Shown here: piece by piece, positions 5,697 through 6,872 of the stretch
Layout of the letters: each line of letters starts with the position of its first letter
How positions within the stretch are numbered: position 1 is the first letter of the stretch
NCBI GenBank assembly: GCA_013696535.1
Contig: JACCYI010000328.1
Span: 1 to 6,872 of the forward strand
Source of the DNA: Solirubrobacterales bacterium
Lineage (GTDB): Bacteria > Actinomycetota > Thermoleophilia > Solirubrobacterales > Solirubrobacteraceae
Direction of reading: 5' to 3'
Length of the DNA: 6,872 nt
Made by a program: the position numbers and the translations under genes
Notes under the pieces: generated by a model
The model's database searches: none
Told to the model about the DNA's origin: nothing
Seen by the model: the letters and a program-made list of their open reading frames with translations, nothing else

Positions 5697-6086
5697 TCAT
5701 TTCGAAGTCCGAAGTTGAATGCGCCAACCGCCGCTCGTTATCACCCGCACGGCTCTGTAGGTCCCCCGGCGCAAGGCGATCGAGCCCTGCGCCTGGGTGG
5801 TGCTGAGCAGCAGGAAGGGCCGCGTCTTGCCGGTCGTGATCTGCAGGCGCCCCCCGCTCGAGTGCCGCCAGGTCAGCGTCGCCTTACGCCGCAGGCGGAT
5901 CAGTCCGAGCGATGTGCGGCCACTCCCGGTGAAGACCTTGGTGCCGTGGTCGAGCACCACGCCGGGATCTGCGTTCGCCCGCTGGCCAGACACGGCGGCG
6001 CGAGATGGCAAGCTGGCATCCACCGTCGCCGTGAAGGTCCCGAGCACGGCGATGGCAGCCAGTGACGCGCGGCGCGAACGGCCCAT
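5697..6086 (-). CDS. Small secreted beta-rich protein, function unknown
   Basis: This is a 129-residue protein with an Arg-rich N-terminus, a hydrophobic signal segment (about 8-24) and likely cleavage near 24-31. The mature part (about 45-126) looks beta-rich, with short alternating strands: KVFTGSGRTSLGLIRL, TLTWRHSSGGRLQI, FLLLSTTQAQGSIAL, GTYRAVRVI and WRIQL. This resembles small exported domains that I recall from actinobacterial hypothetical proteins, but I cannot name a family. It has no cysteines and no catalytic motif. The ATG shares its A with the TGA of the upstream membrane-protein gene (TGATG at 6088-6084), and no strong ribosome binding site is visible, so translational coupling is likely. 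The frame stays open upstream to 6701 but there it overlaps the membrane protein, so the long form is rejected. It may be an accessory factor for the membrane protein or the exported polymer. Confidence 0.7.
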   Translation of the reverse strand: MGRSRRASLAAIAVLGTFTATVDASLPSRAAVSGQRANADPGVVLDHGTKVFTGSGRTSLGLIRLRRKATLTWRHSSGGRLQITTGKTRPFLLLSTTQAQGSIALRRGTYRAVRVITSGGWRIQLRTSK

Positions 6087-6872
6087 CACTGGATCCACAT
6101 CGTCGTCGCCAGGGCACGTCCCGGACGCAGGAACAGGCTGATCGCCGGTGGCAGCGCCACGATCACCGCGACCAGCGCTCCGACCACGAGCCCGACGCCC
6201 GGCACCGGCGAGACACCCCAGATCTGAACGCCGATCTCCGCTGCGAGTCCGCAGACGAGGCTCAACACCGCCGGCGACGGACGGCCGAGCGATTGCAGCA
6301 GGCCGATCAGCAGCGTCGCCAGAGCCACGAGCCCGAACCCGAGCAGCAACGCCATGTCTCCAGCCTGGTTGTCGCCGGCCGCCTCGTGGAACGGCGCGGG
6401 CGACGGTGCGGGCGCGGGGGGCGGGGTCATGGCAAACGGCCCCGAGAGGCTGTGTTGGGTAAGTCCCAGGGGCGCCACCGTAGCGATCGGGTACATCCCG
6501 GCGCTGCTGTCCGAGGGCGACAGGTCCGACACGTGCGGCACCGCCACCAGCACTGCCGCCGAGAGCACCGCCGTGACTCCGACCAGCCGCGCAAGAGCTC
6601 CGGTGAACGTCTCCATCGCGGGGCCTCGGAACCTCAGCCGGTCCCCCTCCTCGACGGGCACGCCCGTCAATGCCAGCGGCAGTTTTTCGTGGAAGCGCCA
6701 CAGGTGTACTCCACCCCAGAAGCCGCCGATGGTCGAAGGAATCAACGTGATCGCCGCCAGCGACCCCGGGGTCCCCCAGCCGATCGTGGTGTCGATCACG
6801 AGCAGGCCGCCGATTCCGGCGCCCATCAGGCCGGCGGCGGCGGCCCGGCGCATACGACCGGCCGCGCCGTGC
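6086..6872 (-). CDS. Multi-pass membrane protein, 5' end cut by window
   Basis: The frame is open to the window edge. The first ATG inside is at 6853 (255 residues from there) with no clear ribosome binding site, so the true start may lie outside. Numbering from that Met, hydrophobic segments fall at about 5-22, 29-48, 84-106, 167-188, 193-212 and 217-242, which gives about six membrane spans. Between spans 3 and 4 lies a 60-residue loop with a Pro/Ala-rich run (PPPAPAPSPAPF, 144-155), probably outside the membrane. A short charged segment (52-80, RFHEKLPL and EEGDRLRFRG) lies between spans 2 and 3. I do not recognise the family. Its place at the head of a run with a deacetylase suggests a role in polymer export or assembly, but this is inference. 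It could also be the C-terminal part of a larger membrane protein. Confidence 0.65.
   Translation of the reverse strand, partial: HGAAGRMRRAAAAGLMGAGIGGLLVIDTTIGWGTPGSLAAITLIPSTIGGFWGGVHLWRFHEKLPLALTGVPVEEGDRLRFRGPAMETFTGALARLVGVTAVLSAAVLVAVPHVSDLSPSDSSAGMYPIATVAPLGLTQHSLSGPFAMTPPPAPAPSPAPFHEAAGDNQAGDMALLLGFGLVALATLLIGLLQSLGRPSPAVLSLVCGLAAEIGVQIWGVSPVPGVGLVVGALVAVIVALPPAISLFLRPGRALATTMWIQ

Noticed and set aside
5693..5701. GAAGTCATT shared with the inverted-repeat region near 2416-2436
   Set aside because: Only nine bases match, and here they lie at the stop codon of the small secreted protein, so a shared operator is not supported.
4551..6065. Plus-strand open frame of 504 codons
   Set aside because: It is antisense to the deacetylase and the small secreted protein, with Arg/Val/Gly-rich translation and no domain.
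6087..6701. Upstream extension of the small secreted protein to 6701
   Set aside because: That part lies wholly within the membrane-protein gene in another frame and would displace the signal peptide that begins at 6086.

Overview
The window is GC-rich DNA with strong G/C bias at third codon positions, Shine-Dalgarno sites of the AGGAG type and secreted proteins carrying actinobacterial-style Ig-like repeats. This suggests a high-GC actinobacterium, possibly of the Solirubrobacterales/Thermoleophilia type. That placement is an inference from sequence style; no marker gene is present.

Layout. Positions 1-520 hold no convincing gene, only a possible promoter near 281-309. A plus-strand gene at 521-1351 encodes a secreted GH114-family protein (endo-alpha-1,4-polygalactosaminidase-like). 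It meets, with one base between the stop codons, a minus-strand gene at 1353-2402 that encodes a second secreted GH114 protein with an extra N-terminal IPT/TIG-like domain. After a 275-base gap, the rest of the window reads on the minus strand. In transcription order it holds a multi-pass membrane protein cut by the window edge (6872-6086), a small secreted protein joined to it by a TGATG stop/start overlap (6086-5697), a large secreted polysaccharide-deacetylase-like protein resembling the Agd3/CE18 type with two C-terminal Ig-like repeats (5648-3135), and a short cytoplasmic coiled-coil protein (3076-2678).

How the genes may work together. GH114 enzymes cut alpha-1,4-linked galactosamine polymers, and Agd3-type deacetylases remove acetyl groups from N-acetylgalactosamine polymers. 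Two GH114 proteins beside such a deacetylase, all with export signals, suggest a locus that makes, trims or remodels a cationic galactosamine-rich exopolysaccharide. This would resemble fungal galactosaminogalactan (Agd3 plus Ega3) or bacterial Pel. The membrane protein and the coiled-coil protein would be candidate export or assembly partners. No glycosyltransferase or clear Pel synthase component is visible, so the biosynthetic core, if there is one, lies to the right of the window.

The oddest local signals are an extremely AT-rich 18-base patch with three TTA codons inside the first GH114 gene, the inverted arrangement of the two GH114 paralogues with near-identical blocks, and an in-frame hexamer repeat encoding the signal-peptide core of the deacetylase.
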